Of a DNA stretch of 64,000 bases, positions 41,920-52,200 are shown one piece after another. The notes beneath the pieces were generated by a model. It saw only the letters and a list, made by a program, of their open reading frames with translations. It did no database searches and was not told where the DNA came from. This DNA comes from Pycnococcus provasolii (taxonomy: Eukaryota; Chlorophyta; Pseudoscourfieldiophyceae; Pseudoscourfieldiales), in assembly GCA_049487715.1 (NCBI GenBank), contig CP150587.1, positions 62,001 to 126,000 of the forward strand, in the 5' to 3' direction. A program made the position numbers and the translations under genes. Position 1 is the first letter of the stretch, and each line of letters begins with the position of its first letter.

Positions 41920-43629
41920 TCACGCCACGCCGACGGGAATGGCCTTCGTGTTCTTGAGCGCACTTAAGCACGCACGCTCGCCTTCCCAGAAGTGTCGCTT
42001 AAGCACGTTTCGGCCTTTGGAGAAGCCTTTGTTCTTCTTCTCCTTTTTGAAGTAGTGTCCGAGCGGGCTTTGCGTGAAGCCATACACGGACACTTTCGCG
42101 CACAGGTGCATGGCGAGCATGATGCCGAAGAAACCGGCGGAGAGCTTATGCGGCGGCTCCCTCGCTGGAATCCAGTTGGGCTTGACGTTGTTCGGCCGGG
42201 CGAGCATCCAGTAGCCTTGCACGTAACTCTGCAGGCGGCGCGACGGCTTGATCACCTTGCACTTGCCGCGCTTCCACCACTTGTCGAGGCACTTGTGCGT
42301 CTGGCCCGTGAGCGAGTACTGCATGCACAGCTCGCTGCCTTCGGAGAAGCCACAGTGGTCATAGTTCTGCAGGCGAAGCGTCGTCTTGCTACCCACGTGC
42401 CTCTCGAACTTCTTCGTCGGCGCCTCGTTGAAGCGAATCACCGCCGCGTGCTTGTCGATCGCCAGGCCCGCGCGCTGTTTGAGCAAGCCGCCACTGCTGC
42501 CCACCACCGCGCAACTGCTCCAGTCCGCCATCTGCCCGAGGTCGTTCTTGCCCGTGAGGATGCGGTTGCGCATGCCCATGCCCACTCCCACGGACTGCAT
42601 GCGATTGAACCTATCGCCGAGCTCCGCGAGCTGCGTCAGCTTCGTGCTGTGCATGTTCATGCCGCACCACGATGGCGTCTTCTTCGGCGGCGTTGTGCAC
42701 TTTTTGTCGCCGCTGAACATGATCGGGCAGCGACACACGCCCTTGCCCTTGCCGCGCTGCTGCAGCGGACGGTTGCACAACAGCCGACCTGGGCACTTGC
42801 CGTCGCACTTCTGCCCGTCAACGCCGCTCGTCGGCTGCGCGTACTTGCCCGTGAGCTTGGCGAGCGTTCCCTTGCCCTTGACGGACGACCTCGGCGCCTT
42901 CGCACGCGCCTTCGCCTGTGCCGCCTGCCTCTGCAAAATTTGCGCTCGCGCCTTCGCGGCGGCGAGCACTCCCTTGCTGATCGTGGCGTTGGCCAGCCTT
43001 GTCACCTGAAGGTCGTTTGAAGGCGTGGTCGGTTCCGACGCCTCGTCGTCAATACCAAGCGCACTCTCGTCGGGCATATTTGACAATACGTCGTCCTCGA
43101 CAACCCCACCGTCCTCCGGCGCAGTCTCGGCCGCCGCAGGTGCGTTGTTGTCGACGAGTTGAAACTCTCCCTCCTCATCTTCAGAAGCAGAGCCGTCGCC
43201 GTCTTCTTGCCGTTCCTGCGTGGCCGAGTCTTCCGACGACGCATCGGCATCTGCGCCAACTGAAGTCTTTGCGAAGAACGCTAGCGATCTTCGTCTCCGC
43301 GATGCCGCCGTTGCTGTCGCACGCCCCCGATCGTCCAGTACATGTGACGGCGCGTGCAGATCTAGCACGTCCGTTGTGAACGCCGCCTCGACGACGGCCA
43401 GGGCCACAAGCACGCCCACGAGCACGAGCACGCCGCGCGTGAAAGCCATACGCGGATCGCGAAGAAGTTTACGCACCCGAGAAGCCGCCTCGCCTCGCTC
43501 GCCCGGTTCGCCGCGCGTGACTGGTCGCCGGAGATGGCTCGTTCCCGGAACCCCCAGGGATGTTAGCGGGGACGGGCGAGGGGCCGCAACGCTCCCGGGG
43601 CCCGACGACCTCTTCGTGACGTCACGCAT
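41920..43629 (-). CDS. GT29 sialyltransferase-like glycosyltransferase
   Basis: ATG at 43629, 569 residues; Met61 (MAFTRGVLVLVG) is an alternative start just before the membrane anchor. It has type II topology: a basic cytosolic tail, TM ~64-84, and an acidic stem to ~205. A Cys-rich patch with KCDGKCPGRLLCNRP follows at ~280-325. The catalytic domain has the L motif (SSCAVVGSSGGLLKQR, from ~371), the S motif (KLSAGFFGIMLAMHLC, ~495-518) and the VS motif H-x4-E as His525...Glu530. All three sialyltransferase motifs are thus present. Algal members may transfer sugars other than N-acetylneuraminic acid (for example Kdo-like), so the donor is uncertain. A Golgi site is likely. The start lies 74 bp from the divergent LRR/U-box gene. 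Confidence 0.88.
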   Translation of the reverse strand: MRDVTKRSSGPGSVAAPRPSPLTSLGVPGTSHLRRPVTRGEPGERGEAASRVRKLLRDPRMAFTRGVLVLVGVLVALAVVEAAFTTDVLDLHAPSHVLDDRGRATATAASRRRRSLAFFAKTSVGADADASSEDSATQERQEDGDGSASEDEEGEFQLVDNNAPAAAETAPEDGGVVEDDVLSNMPDESALGIDDEASEPTTPSNDLQVTRLANATISKGVLAAAKARAQILQRQAAQAKARAKAPRSSVKGKGTLAKLTGKYAQPTSGVDGQKCDGKCPGRLLCNRPLQQRGKGKGVCRCPIMFSGDKKCTTPPKKTPSWCGMNMHSTKLTQLAELGDRFNRMQSVGVGMGMRNRILTGKNDLGQMADWSSCAVVGSSGGLLKQRAGLAIDKHAAVIRFNEAPTKKFERHVGSKTTLRLQNYDHCGFSEGSELCMQYSLTGQTHKCLDKWWKRGKCKVIKPSRRLQSYVQGYWMLARPNNVKPNWIPAREPPHKLSAGFFGIMLAMHLCAKVSVYGFTQSPLGHYFKKEKKNKGFSKGRNVLKRHFWEGERACLSALKNTKAIPVGVA

Positions 43630-43703
43630 GATCGGTGCGCCTCGTGCACCGCCAACGTCCGCCTTGCGCCACCGGCACCACGTGGATCGTGCGCTGAGGA
43701 GGC

Positions 43704-45476
43704 ATGCCGGCGCGCTCGCGACTGCTTGCGCAGCTGCACGCTGCGCACGCGCTCACGAACACAATAGGCGACGCCGACGACGACAGCTTTGCCAGCAGCG
43801 ATCACAGTGGTAACGGCGAATCGACGAACCAGCTCATATGCACGCGCAGGAACCTGACAACCTTACCTCAGGTTGCACCGCAAGTTCACACGGTGGACGT
43901 CAGCCACAACGCCATCGCCGAGCTTGACATCTTTGATGCAAACGGGCCGGTGCGCGCAGCGTGCGAGGCACTTACGTGCCTCACAGCCAACTGGAATCGC
44001 CTCCAGGAGATCACCGAAGGACACCTGATGCTCAACCAGCTACGTGAGCTGCACTGCGCTTTCAACCAGCTGAACAGCTTGCCAGAGTGCGTTTCAAGAC
44101 AACCGGCACTGCGCGCGCTCGTGTGCAACGACAACACAATCACAAGCCTGCCATCTTCGCTAGGCGTGCTTGGTAAGACGTTGCAGCACCTTAACGTGCA
44201 GTACAACGCACTCACAGCTCTACCGCCCGGGTTCGGTAAGCTCACGCGCCTTGCGTCGCTGAGTGCCGCCGGTAACACGCGAATGTCGTTCCCTCCACCG
44301 GACGTGCTCCTTGAGGGCGCAAAGGGCGTGCTTCAATGGTTTCAGCGCGAGGAGAGCAAGAAGGGTGGTGCAGGTGGCGCAAACCACACGCCGATGGCAA
44401 CGCGCTCGGCAAGCACGACAACTACAGCGCAGGCGACGGCCACGGTACTTGCGCACGCCACCGCGCACAGTCCAGAGCAAATGGCAGAAATGGAAGCGTA
44501 CACAGCGAGACTTCTCGTAGAAGCAGGCTTCTTCGAGCGAGGCGGCAGCCTCGATCCTGACAAGGAAACGGCGCTGGAATCGCTGACTTCGTCGCCAACG
44601 CGTGCGGCGTTGCCTCCGTTGCCGGCGACGTCTGACTCCGCAGGCGCATCGCCAACTCGTCCGGACAACGGGAACCGACGGCCACCAACTCCTCGTGAAA
44701 TCGGCGAGCCCATGCCGCGCCGAATTGCCATGCCACCTGCACCAGTATCGCCGGCGCGTGACACGTCGCACGCGACCATGCAGGCACCTTTCGTAGGATC
44801 CTTTGCGACCGCGGCCAGTCGTGCCGCGCGGCGGAGCTCTGCCTCAACTTCATACACAGCCCATGAATCTGCTGGAGGCAGTGGTGGTGGTCGTGGCGGC
44901 GGCAGCATAAGAGGAGCCACATCATCCACCTCTGACATTCACGGTGGTGCCTCAATGTCAGCCGCCATATCCGCCAATGCGGCGCCGCTAGCACCTGCCA
45001 TTGGAGAGGATGACGCGTTTGATATCGTAGCAAGCGTTCTGGCGAGATGTGGACGCGGCGGATTGAGTGCAATCGTTGAAGCAGCTCTGACGGATGATGT
45101 CGACGACGACGACGACGACGATGAGGAGGAGGAGGAGGACGACGACGACGACGAGAAAGTCGCCATAGATGTGGTACGCGACAAGGGCGATGGGGAAGCA
45201 TCAGTGAGTGCAAATATCGGATGGCCAGCCAACACAGAACCACACAAGTCGTTCATATGTCCCATTACGCTTGCGGTGATGCTTGATCCGTGCGTCTGTG
45301 CAGATGGCCAAAGTTACGAACGTCGTGCAATCGAACGTTGGCTTGTGCGGCACGACACCTCGCCTTTGACTGGCGAGAAACTAGCCAGCAAGGAGCTGCG
45401 TCCTAACTTCGCACTCAAGAGTTTGATCAGTGAATTTCGCGAGGAGGCGGAGAAGCAATCCGTGCATGCATCTTGA
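43704..45476 (+). CDS. LRR and U-box protein, likely E3 ubiquitin ligase
   Basis: ATG at 43704, 590 residues. Residues ~45-200 hold five or six leucine-rich repeats of the short LxxLPxxLxxL type (TLPQVAPQVHTVDVSHNAI, SLPSSLGVLGKTLQHLNVQ). A low-complexity middle follows (Thr/Ala, Ser/Gly) and a very acidic run of Asp and Glu at ~472-490. The C-terminal U-box at ~512-580 has FICPITLAVMLDPCVCADGQ, SYERRAIERWL and SPLTGEKL, which matches the family closely. U-boxes recruit ubiquitin-charged E2 enzymes, so the LRR part probably selects the substrate. No kinase or ARM repeats are present. It shares a 74-bp divergent promoter interval with the GT29 gene. Confidence 0.88.
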   Translation: MPARSRLLAQLHAAHALTNTIGDADDDSFASSDHSGNGESTNQLICTRRNLTTLPQVAPQVHTVDVSHNAIAELDIFDANGPVRAACEALTCLTANWNRLQEITEGHLMLNQLRELHCAFNQLNSLPECVSRQPALRALVCNDNTITSLPSSLGVLGKTLQHLNVQYNALTALPPGFGKLTRLASLSAAGNTRMSFPPPDVLLEGAKGVLQWFQREESKKGGAGGANHTPMATRSASTTTTAQATATVLAHATAHSPEQMAEMEAYTARLLVEAGFFERGGSLDPDKETALESLTSSPTRAALPPLPATSDSAGASPTRPDNGNRRPPTPREIGEPMPRRIAMPPAPVSPARDTSHATMQAPFVGSFATAASRAARRSSASTSYTAHESAGGSGGGRGGGSIRGATSSTSDIHGGASMSAAISANAAPLAPAIGEDDAFDIVASVLARCGRGGLSAIVEAALTDDVDDDDDDDEEEEEDDDDDEKVAIDVVRDKGDGEASVSANIGWPANTEPHKSFICPITLAVMLDPCVCADGQSYERRAIERWLVRHDTSPLTGEKLASKELRPNFALKSLISEFREEAEKQSVHAS

Positions 45477-46004
45477 GAGGAGACGCGCGCAATGATGCAA
45501 CACAATCATTGCGTATACTACCAAATTTGTAATAATATTTTATTCAATCGATATCGACGCGTACGGTGCGACCGCTCATCTAGCAGGCGGGTGCAGGGCT
45601 CTTGGAAAGAGAGGCGGAGACGGACGTATTTCACGCGCGTGTCATCAATGCTTGTGGTGAAGACGCCGACGAGGACTTTGTCGAACATATGTCAGAGTGG
45701 TGCGTGTTTGTGTACAGTGTATGTAAATACAATACGATTGTAAGCTTCAACTCCAAGACAGCTCCTTTCGTCACAAATTGTACTCCTTTAGATACTCTAG
45801 TGGTAGGTAGAGTAGTAAATGCGACTCTTCAGTCATCGTGTTGATGCACGGTTGGTGGCGATGGCGATGGCAACAGCGACAACAAGCGCAATGTCCCGGG
45901 GTATTACGCCAGACGCCAGTGAAAAGTGGCCTAACATACAGTCATTTGAAAATAATTTTGAATCATTATGATCTACAAAAGAAATCAAAGTAAAATTGCA
46001 AGAC
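45477..46004. other. Convergent 3' intergenic region
   Basis: No credible gene is seen. Its right part is copy 2 of the dispersed element and the 3' UTR of the J-protein gene. Confidence 0.55.
45868..46003 (-). repeat. Dispersed ~110-bp element, copy 2, with 3' extension
   Basis: On the minus strand, immediately after the J-protein stop: TTGCAATTTTACTTTGATTT, then TTTTGTAGATCATAATGATT, TTTTCAAATGACTGTATG, GGCCACTTTTCACTGGCGTC and TTGTTGTCGCTGTTG. The later words match 41686-41797; the first 36 bases match 2405-2441. Confidence 0.7.
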
Positions 46005-48101
46005 CTAGAATTCTGTTGCATCATGCTCCGTCGTCATTGCATCGAGACGTCTCTCGCGCTCACGCTCTTTCTGAGCCTCCTCCTCAGCCGCGATAGCTGC
46101 GGCGGCAGCATTGCGCCGTTGCTCGTCGAGCTCGCGTCGCTTCCGCTCCTGTTCCACGATCTGGCGCTTGCGCTCGAAAGGATCGCCAAACGGGTGAAAA
46201 CCAAATCGATCTGGGTAGTACTCCTTTGTCACACGCACGACGTATGGCTCGCGCTCGTTGTTGTCGTCGTCATCCGTCCGCAGATCTTCACCCTCGTCGA
46301 AAGCACGCCGCCGCTCATCGTCACTGAGCAAGTCGTGCGCCTGCGATACGATCTGAAATCCGTCGTTTGAACCACCGTGCTTGTCCGGATGCATACGGAG
46401 GCTCTCTTTTCGAAATGCCACCTTGAGCTCCTTTGCCGTAAAGTCGCAGGGCAAGGAAAGGATGAGATAGTATTGCTGCTTCAACATCTTGCGAACGAGA
46501 TCTACGCTTGGCGAATTTTGTCGAGCTAACGACTCGGCACGAGCCGACGAGATGCTATCTTCCATTTGTTTCGCGAATGCCACCAGTGTGTCGGCCTCCG
46601 ACGTTCCTTGGAGGTGGCTCATGCGTCCTTGGAATGCGGCTGAGCACGCCTCGTCGCAACGAACTCCCATGCCTTGGCACGTCATCGGGTTTGCCTGTGG
46701 CGCCATAAGGCCACCATGGGTGCGGCACTCGCAGAAACCACTATTTCCAGCTGGAATGCGCGCGTCGCATGGCATGTCACGCTGAGGCTCACGAGGGCCA
46801 TGAGGCATGCACCCACCCGTCTGCCTCCACGCGATGCAGAACGCGGTCTCTCTCTCCACCAGCGATACTGCATCACTCGTACCGTGCCGCTCTGCCTCCT
46901 CCTCAAGGCGCTTCTGGCGGTCAATTGCCGCGCGGGCGCGAACAAGCCATACGTTAAGCCCGTCGAAATTGCGGTTGATGTCCAGAACGCGTGCGAATGC
47001 CGCTAATGCCGCCTGGTAGTCACCCTGATCGTACGCGAGCTTTCCCTCCTCCACGTAACTTGCGTCGAAGCGGAAGAAGTGAAGTCGGCTCTTTTCCACG
47101 AATTTGCGGGCGAGAGTAAACTCTCGCGCTCGCCGCGCAGTCTCAGCCGCCTGTAGCCGCCTCATCGCGGCTGTCCACATCGCTGGCTCGCCGTTTGCTC
47201 CTGGCAACCTCATGCCCTCGTTTTCGAGCCTAATCGCATCTGCCTCGAGCGCGTCGATGCGTGCATTGTAGTCTTTCGCCTCCTCCGCCTCAAGCAGTGC
47301 CTCGGGTGGGTTTGGAACGCCGGAGGGCGGCGCGTGCGCGGCTCGCCCTCCAGCTGGCAGAGCGGCTCTCTGTGATTCGCCGGCATGCAGTGCGTCGCGC
47401 ACTAGCCGGAGGTGATGCTGCTGGTAGTTGTACAGCTGGCGCAGCCTCTCCTCGTCCATGATGCCTACCACCTGCCACGGAAGGTTGTCCATAGACTCGT
47501 CGACGTGGTGGTGCTCGAATTCCCCGGGATGGAATCGAGACGGTCTCCTGACATGCTTCCAACGATCTCCCGCACCGGGAAGGATGGTTTCCCCCTCGTG
47601 CGCGAGTCGGTCGGCTTGGCCGTCGACAAATACCCACTGTTTCGGTAGTAGTGTTGAAGGTTATGTCTCATACGTAAGTGTTTTGCGAAGTTTTTTTTAT
47701 GTTCGTGTGAGCGAGTGCAAGTATGTGAAAGAACCTACCTCGGTATTCATGTTTCCCACGGTTTGGTATCGCCCGTCTTCGGGTGCAAATGCGAGGCCGA
47801 GCAACCAGTTGCTCTTCGTGCTTTTGTAGAGCAGGTGAAAATTGTGCCCGGTGGCTTTTCCCGAAGGTTCTGTTGTTGGGTCGACGCGAAAGTACACGCC
47901 ATTGGCGTCGTCGATGTCTGATCCTGCGACGAAGAATCCGAGCGCAGGTTCCCGCACGTACCCGAACGACCGCTGTCGTCCCGCGCCCCCTGTACGCGGC
48001 GCCATGGCCCCCGGTCCGACGAGCTGCGCGGTGGTTGTGTGCATCACAACGCAGCACGCGATGCACACGGCCACAGCCTTCCCTTGCCATCTGTGCGCCA
48101 T
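46005..48101 (-). CDS. Secretory-pathway J-domain protein, two exons
   Basis: Exon 1 is 48101-47739 and exon 2 is 47636-46005; the intron of 102 nt has GTAGGT and CAG ends and joins in phase 0 (NMNTE to WVFVDGQ) for 664 residues. A signal peptide (AVAVCIACCVVMHTTTAQ) is followed by a beta-rich domain (~45-160) containing EGETILPGAGDRWKHV. TPR-like helices lie at ~290-370. A Cys-rich module at ~388-461 reads GGCMPHGPREPQRDMPC...SGFCECRTHGG, of a type I have seen attached to ER-associated algal and plant proteins. The J domain at ~509-571 keeps HPD at 537-539 and should stimulate an ER Hsp70 (BiP). The tail is highly charged. The combination suggests an ER co-chaperone for glycoproteins; that role is inferred. 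Confidence 0.82.
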
Positions 48102-48292
48102 GGGCGGCAGTGGGAGAGGGGGGGCGCAAAGGGGAGGGCGGAGGTGAAAAATAAACCTTTCCCGGTGGGGTCCGGCCCCTCTTCGCATTTGTCTTCGCAT
48201 TGCCCTCGTTCCCACTACTCGGGGTTCCGTCGCGGGGAGACCAGCTAGGGGTACACGACGTGTCGATGTGTGATGGGATAGGCTCACTTGTC

Positions 48293-48802
48293 TTACTTCG
48301 ATGGTGCGCCCGTGAGCAGCGGGTGACTCCACGGCGTCAACACCGCCGCTTTCGCCGCATCCGCCTCCGTCGTCGCCTCCTTCAACTTCGACTGCGCTTC
48401 CGTTAGCGTCTGCCTCTTCATTGCCAAGTCCTCCTCCATCGCGCGCAAGCGACGCTGTTGTGTTTGTTGTTTCTCATGCAGCGTCTCCAGCGACGTGGTC
48501 GCCTTCGTGCTCTTCGTCCTTGCGTTGGCGAGCGCCTTCTCGAGCTTGCTGACGGACTCCGACGCGGTTTTTGCCTCGTCGGCGGTTTTCTTTAAGGATT
48601 CCGCCAATACCACGCTGTTCTGTGTTTCCGTTGCGATCTGCGACTTGAGCGTGGAAGCCGCGACAGCCAGTGACGTGGTTTTGGATTCGAGCGACGACCG
48701 CGACGACTCCTTGGACGCGGCGTACCCTCCCGCGACCGCTCCGTAGCCTGCGAGTGCGGAGACGACGGCGAGGGCGGGCGCGCGCATCGCGTTCGACGAC
48801 AT
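48293..48802 (-). CDS. Small membrane-anchored coiled-coil protein
   Basis: Starting at the ATG at 48802 (MSSNAMRAPALAVVSALAGY) gives 169 residues; the frame is also open from 48844. One N-terminal hydrophobic stretch (APALAVVSALAGYGAVAGGY) is followed by a Ser/Thr/Lys/Ala-rich helix of ~120 residues with heptad spacing (for example TLHEKQQTQQRRLRAMEEDL). It ends in TPWSHPLLTGAPSK. It is divergent from gene D, 408 bp away, and could be a plastid or mitochondrial membrane protein. No family is recognised. Confidence 0.6.
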   Translation of the reverse strand: MSSNAMRAPALAVVSALAGYGAVAGGYAASKESSRSSLESKTTSLAVAASTLKSQIATETQNSVVLAESLKKTADEAKTASESVSKLEKALANARTKSTKATTSLETLHEKQQTQQRRLRAMEEDLAMKRQTLTEAQSKLKEATTEADAAKAAVLTPWSHPLLTGAPSK

Positions 48803-49210
48803 GCTAAAAAACAGGTTGTGAATCGCCAAGGCCGCTCCCAGCACATCAAAACCCCAGCGGCCAACGCCCAGCGGCCTAGCTCTACTGAGCTCACCCCAAC
48901 CCCTAAAACGAATCGCACCCTACAGGAGCACTAGAGGAGCACTACTGTACAGGAGAAAGTATGTAGGGTAGGTGGAGAAACTCGGACGGACTCGAGGGGC
49001 GGGGTGGGAGAGTTGGGGGGGAGGCGGCATCGTTAACCTTACAGTAGGTCGGGGGAGGAAAGCAGTCCACCACGCCCGCGGAAACCTTCCCTCTGCCCTC
49101 TGCAGAAACCCTGGACCCCTATCCACTCCCCCCTTCTCCATTCCACGTGTCATTCCCCCTCCCGTGTTTCTTCTTCGCACGACACCTCTCAATACACGGT
49201 TACCTTCACC

Positions 49211-52200
49211 ATGTTCGCAGGGGAGAAGATGACTGCTACGACCACACGAGAGACTACTTCGCGCACGCATGCAAAGAGGACATCAGGCGCATCCTTCATG
49301 CACCCAGAAGACAGCGAGGTGGTGAGTCGCACGACATCGGTCGCAACGCTTCGCTTCGCTCGCACGCTTCTGCGGCGGCAAGTTGTGCCAAACAAGTCAT
49401 TGGCGAAGATGCCTCGAAGAAGCGTCCCAGAGGCACGCTCGTCATCGCCGCGGCAAAGTCAGGCGGCTCAAAATCACCCGAAGACCTGCCTGACGGATCC
49501 AAGCTATTCCACTTCAACGACGCGCCGGGCTCAAACGCCGCCAAGGCAAATAAACTCGCCAAGACGCAAGCATCCATCGACTCGCACGCGCAGAGACGCA
49601 CGGACGCGGTGGCGAGGGCTCAGGAGAAACGTGCGGAAGCGGAGGCACTCGCCAAGGCGGAGGCGGATATCAAGGCGTGGGAAGAGGCGCAAGCCAAGTG
49701 GAGAAAGGATGTCAAGTCGGACGACAAAGGCAACCAAACGGACAGTAAGGACAACTCGCAGGGCAAAGGATTTGGCAACACGAGCGAACGCAGGAAAGGT
49801 AAGGTTGCAAAGCCTAGTAAAATCTCTGCAGAACTCGCCGAAATTTCGGCTGTGGCTAAAGAAGAAGAAGAGGCTGCGCACGCCGCGGCGGAGGAAAAGG
49901 CGCGAGCAGAAAGGGAAGCAAAGACAAAGGCAAGGCAGCTAGCTGCCGCCGTGGAAACAGCCAAGGAACACGGTGAGAAGCAAGCTGCCGCCGCAGCTGC
50001 GGCAAAGGCAAGGCAGGAGGAGGAGGCTGCTCACGCGGCTGCGGAAAAGGCTAAGCAGGAGGAAAAACAGGCTGCAGCAGCTGCCGCTACGACGGCGAAG
50101 GCGGCTGCGGACGCAAAGCTTCAGGAAGGCATGCAGTCCATCAGAGAAATTGAGAGAGAGGCAAAAGCACGGGCTCTTCTGAAAAGAAAGGAGGAACAGG
50201 TGGAAGCCACCAAGCGGCAGTTGAACGACGAACGCTTCAACACCGATCAGTTGAGTGGCGAACTGGAACGGCGAGAAAAAGAGATGTCCGACCTTCGTGC
50301 TCAACTTATGGAGTCGCACGATATCATGGAGAAAAAACACAGGCAGCTTGAGGCTGTGTACGAGTCGCTCTCAACGGGAGCCAAAGAGCGAGGCATACTC
50401 CGTGGCGATGTTGAAAAGCTGAATCAGCTACTCTCCTCGTCGAAGGATGAGTTCGATACGTGGGTGGATGATCTCAAGTATCTTAAGGAGGCCATTCAAG
50501 ATGAGGAAGAGATATCGCGCTCACCCGAACAAACGTCCTCTCGCAGGGAAGTCGACGATGACGCGATGTCCGACGCGCCATTTACCGGCAAGGAGGCTGA
50601 TGTTCTGCGAGAAGAGATTGCAAGAGAAGAAAGGTATCTCAGAGATAGGGAGGAGACTGCTCATGCCGCGGCGAGGGCGAAATTTGAACAGAACAAGGCT
50701 GCTGAGGCTGCACAAGCAGCAGAACAACAGAGAGCTGATCACATTGCTCGGGCAAGAGCTGAGCAAGAAGCAAGGGAGAGAGCGCAACAAGAAGCTGCCG
50801 CTGCCGAAGCAGCTGAGCGACAGAGAGCCCAGCAGGAAGCTGCCGCTGCTGCCGCTGCCGCTGAAGCAGCAGAGCGACAGAGAGCTCAGCAGGAAGCGGC
50901 TGCCGCTGCGGCTGCCGCCGAAGCAGCTGAGCGACAGAGAGCTCAGCAGGAAGCGGCTGCTGCCGCCGACGAAGCAGCGGCGCGCGAGAGAGCTGAGCAT
51001 GAGGCTGCTGCTGCCGCCGCCGAAGCAGCGGCGCGCGAGAGAGCCGAACATGCATTTCGGGTGAAAGCTGAGCAGGAGGCTGCCGCTGCCGCTGCCGCCG
51101 AAGCAGAGCGGCAGAGAGCTGAGCAGGAGGCGCGGGCGAGAGCTGAGCAGGAGGCTCTAGCTGCCGCAGAGGCGGAGGAGAGGGAAGCAGCTATGCGTGC
51201 AGAATTCCAACGACAGGAAGCCGAAGCTAAGGCTAAGGCTGATGAGGAGGCAAGACGCATAGCCCATGAGCAGGAAATGAGACGGCAAGAGGAGGAGACC
51301 CGAGCGAGAGCGTTCGAGGAGGAAAAACGGCAACAAGAGCAGCTTGCTGCTGCCAAAGCCGCCGCTGATGAGCAACAGAGGGTACATGCTGCGGCTGCAA
51401 TGGCGGCTGCCCGGGAAAAGGCTGAGCAGGAGGCTCGAGAGATGGAGGCTGCCGCGGCAGCGGCAAATGCGAAATTGCTATCTGAGCAGGAGGCCAAACA
51501 AAAGGCTGAAATGTTTCTGCGCGAACAGGCAGAAGCAAAGGCTAAGGCGGAAGCAGAGGCAAGGCAACGGGAAGAGTTGCAGGCTATGCGCCAACAGCAG
51601 GAGGAAGATAGAGCGATGGCATTTGAGAAAGAGAAGGCGCAACAGATGGCTGCAGCCGCAGCGGAAAAACTGAGAAAGATACAGCAGAAAGCTGCGTCAG
51701 TTGCTGCGGCGGTGATGCCAAAAGCAAAGGCAAAACAAGGAGCTGATGCCTTTTTGCGAAGTGAGGCGGAGGCTAAGGCTAAGGCAAAAGCGGACGCTAA
51801 GTTCAGGGAGGAGTTGAAAGCGATTCGGAAGAAGGAGGTTGAGGATCGGGCAAAGGCATTTGAGGAGGAGAAGGCGCAGCAACTCGCGTTGGCGGCGGCA
51901 GAGAAGCTTAATGTATTGAAGGATAAAGCCGCCTCCTTTACTGGCAAAGTCACGTCAAAGATGGAGTCGGCGAAGGCAGAGGCAGATGCTAAGGCTAAGG
52001 CAGAGGCTAATGCTAAAGAGTATTTACGAATGCAGTTAGAAGCAAAAGCGAAGGCTGAAGCTGATATTCAGCGATGGGAAGAGCTACAGGCTATCAAAAA
52101 TACAGAAAAGGAGGCTCGTGCGAAGGCATTTGAAAAAGAAAAGGCGGAAGAGGAGGCTGCCAATGCTGCACTTGATGAGTTGACAGCTAAGATGGAAGAG

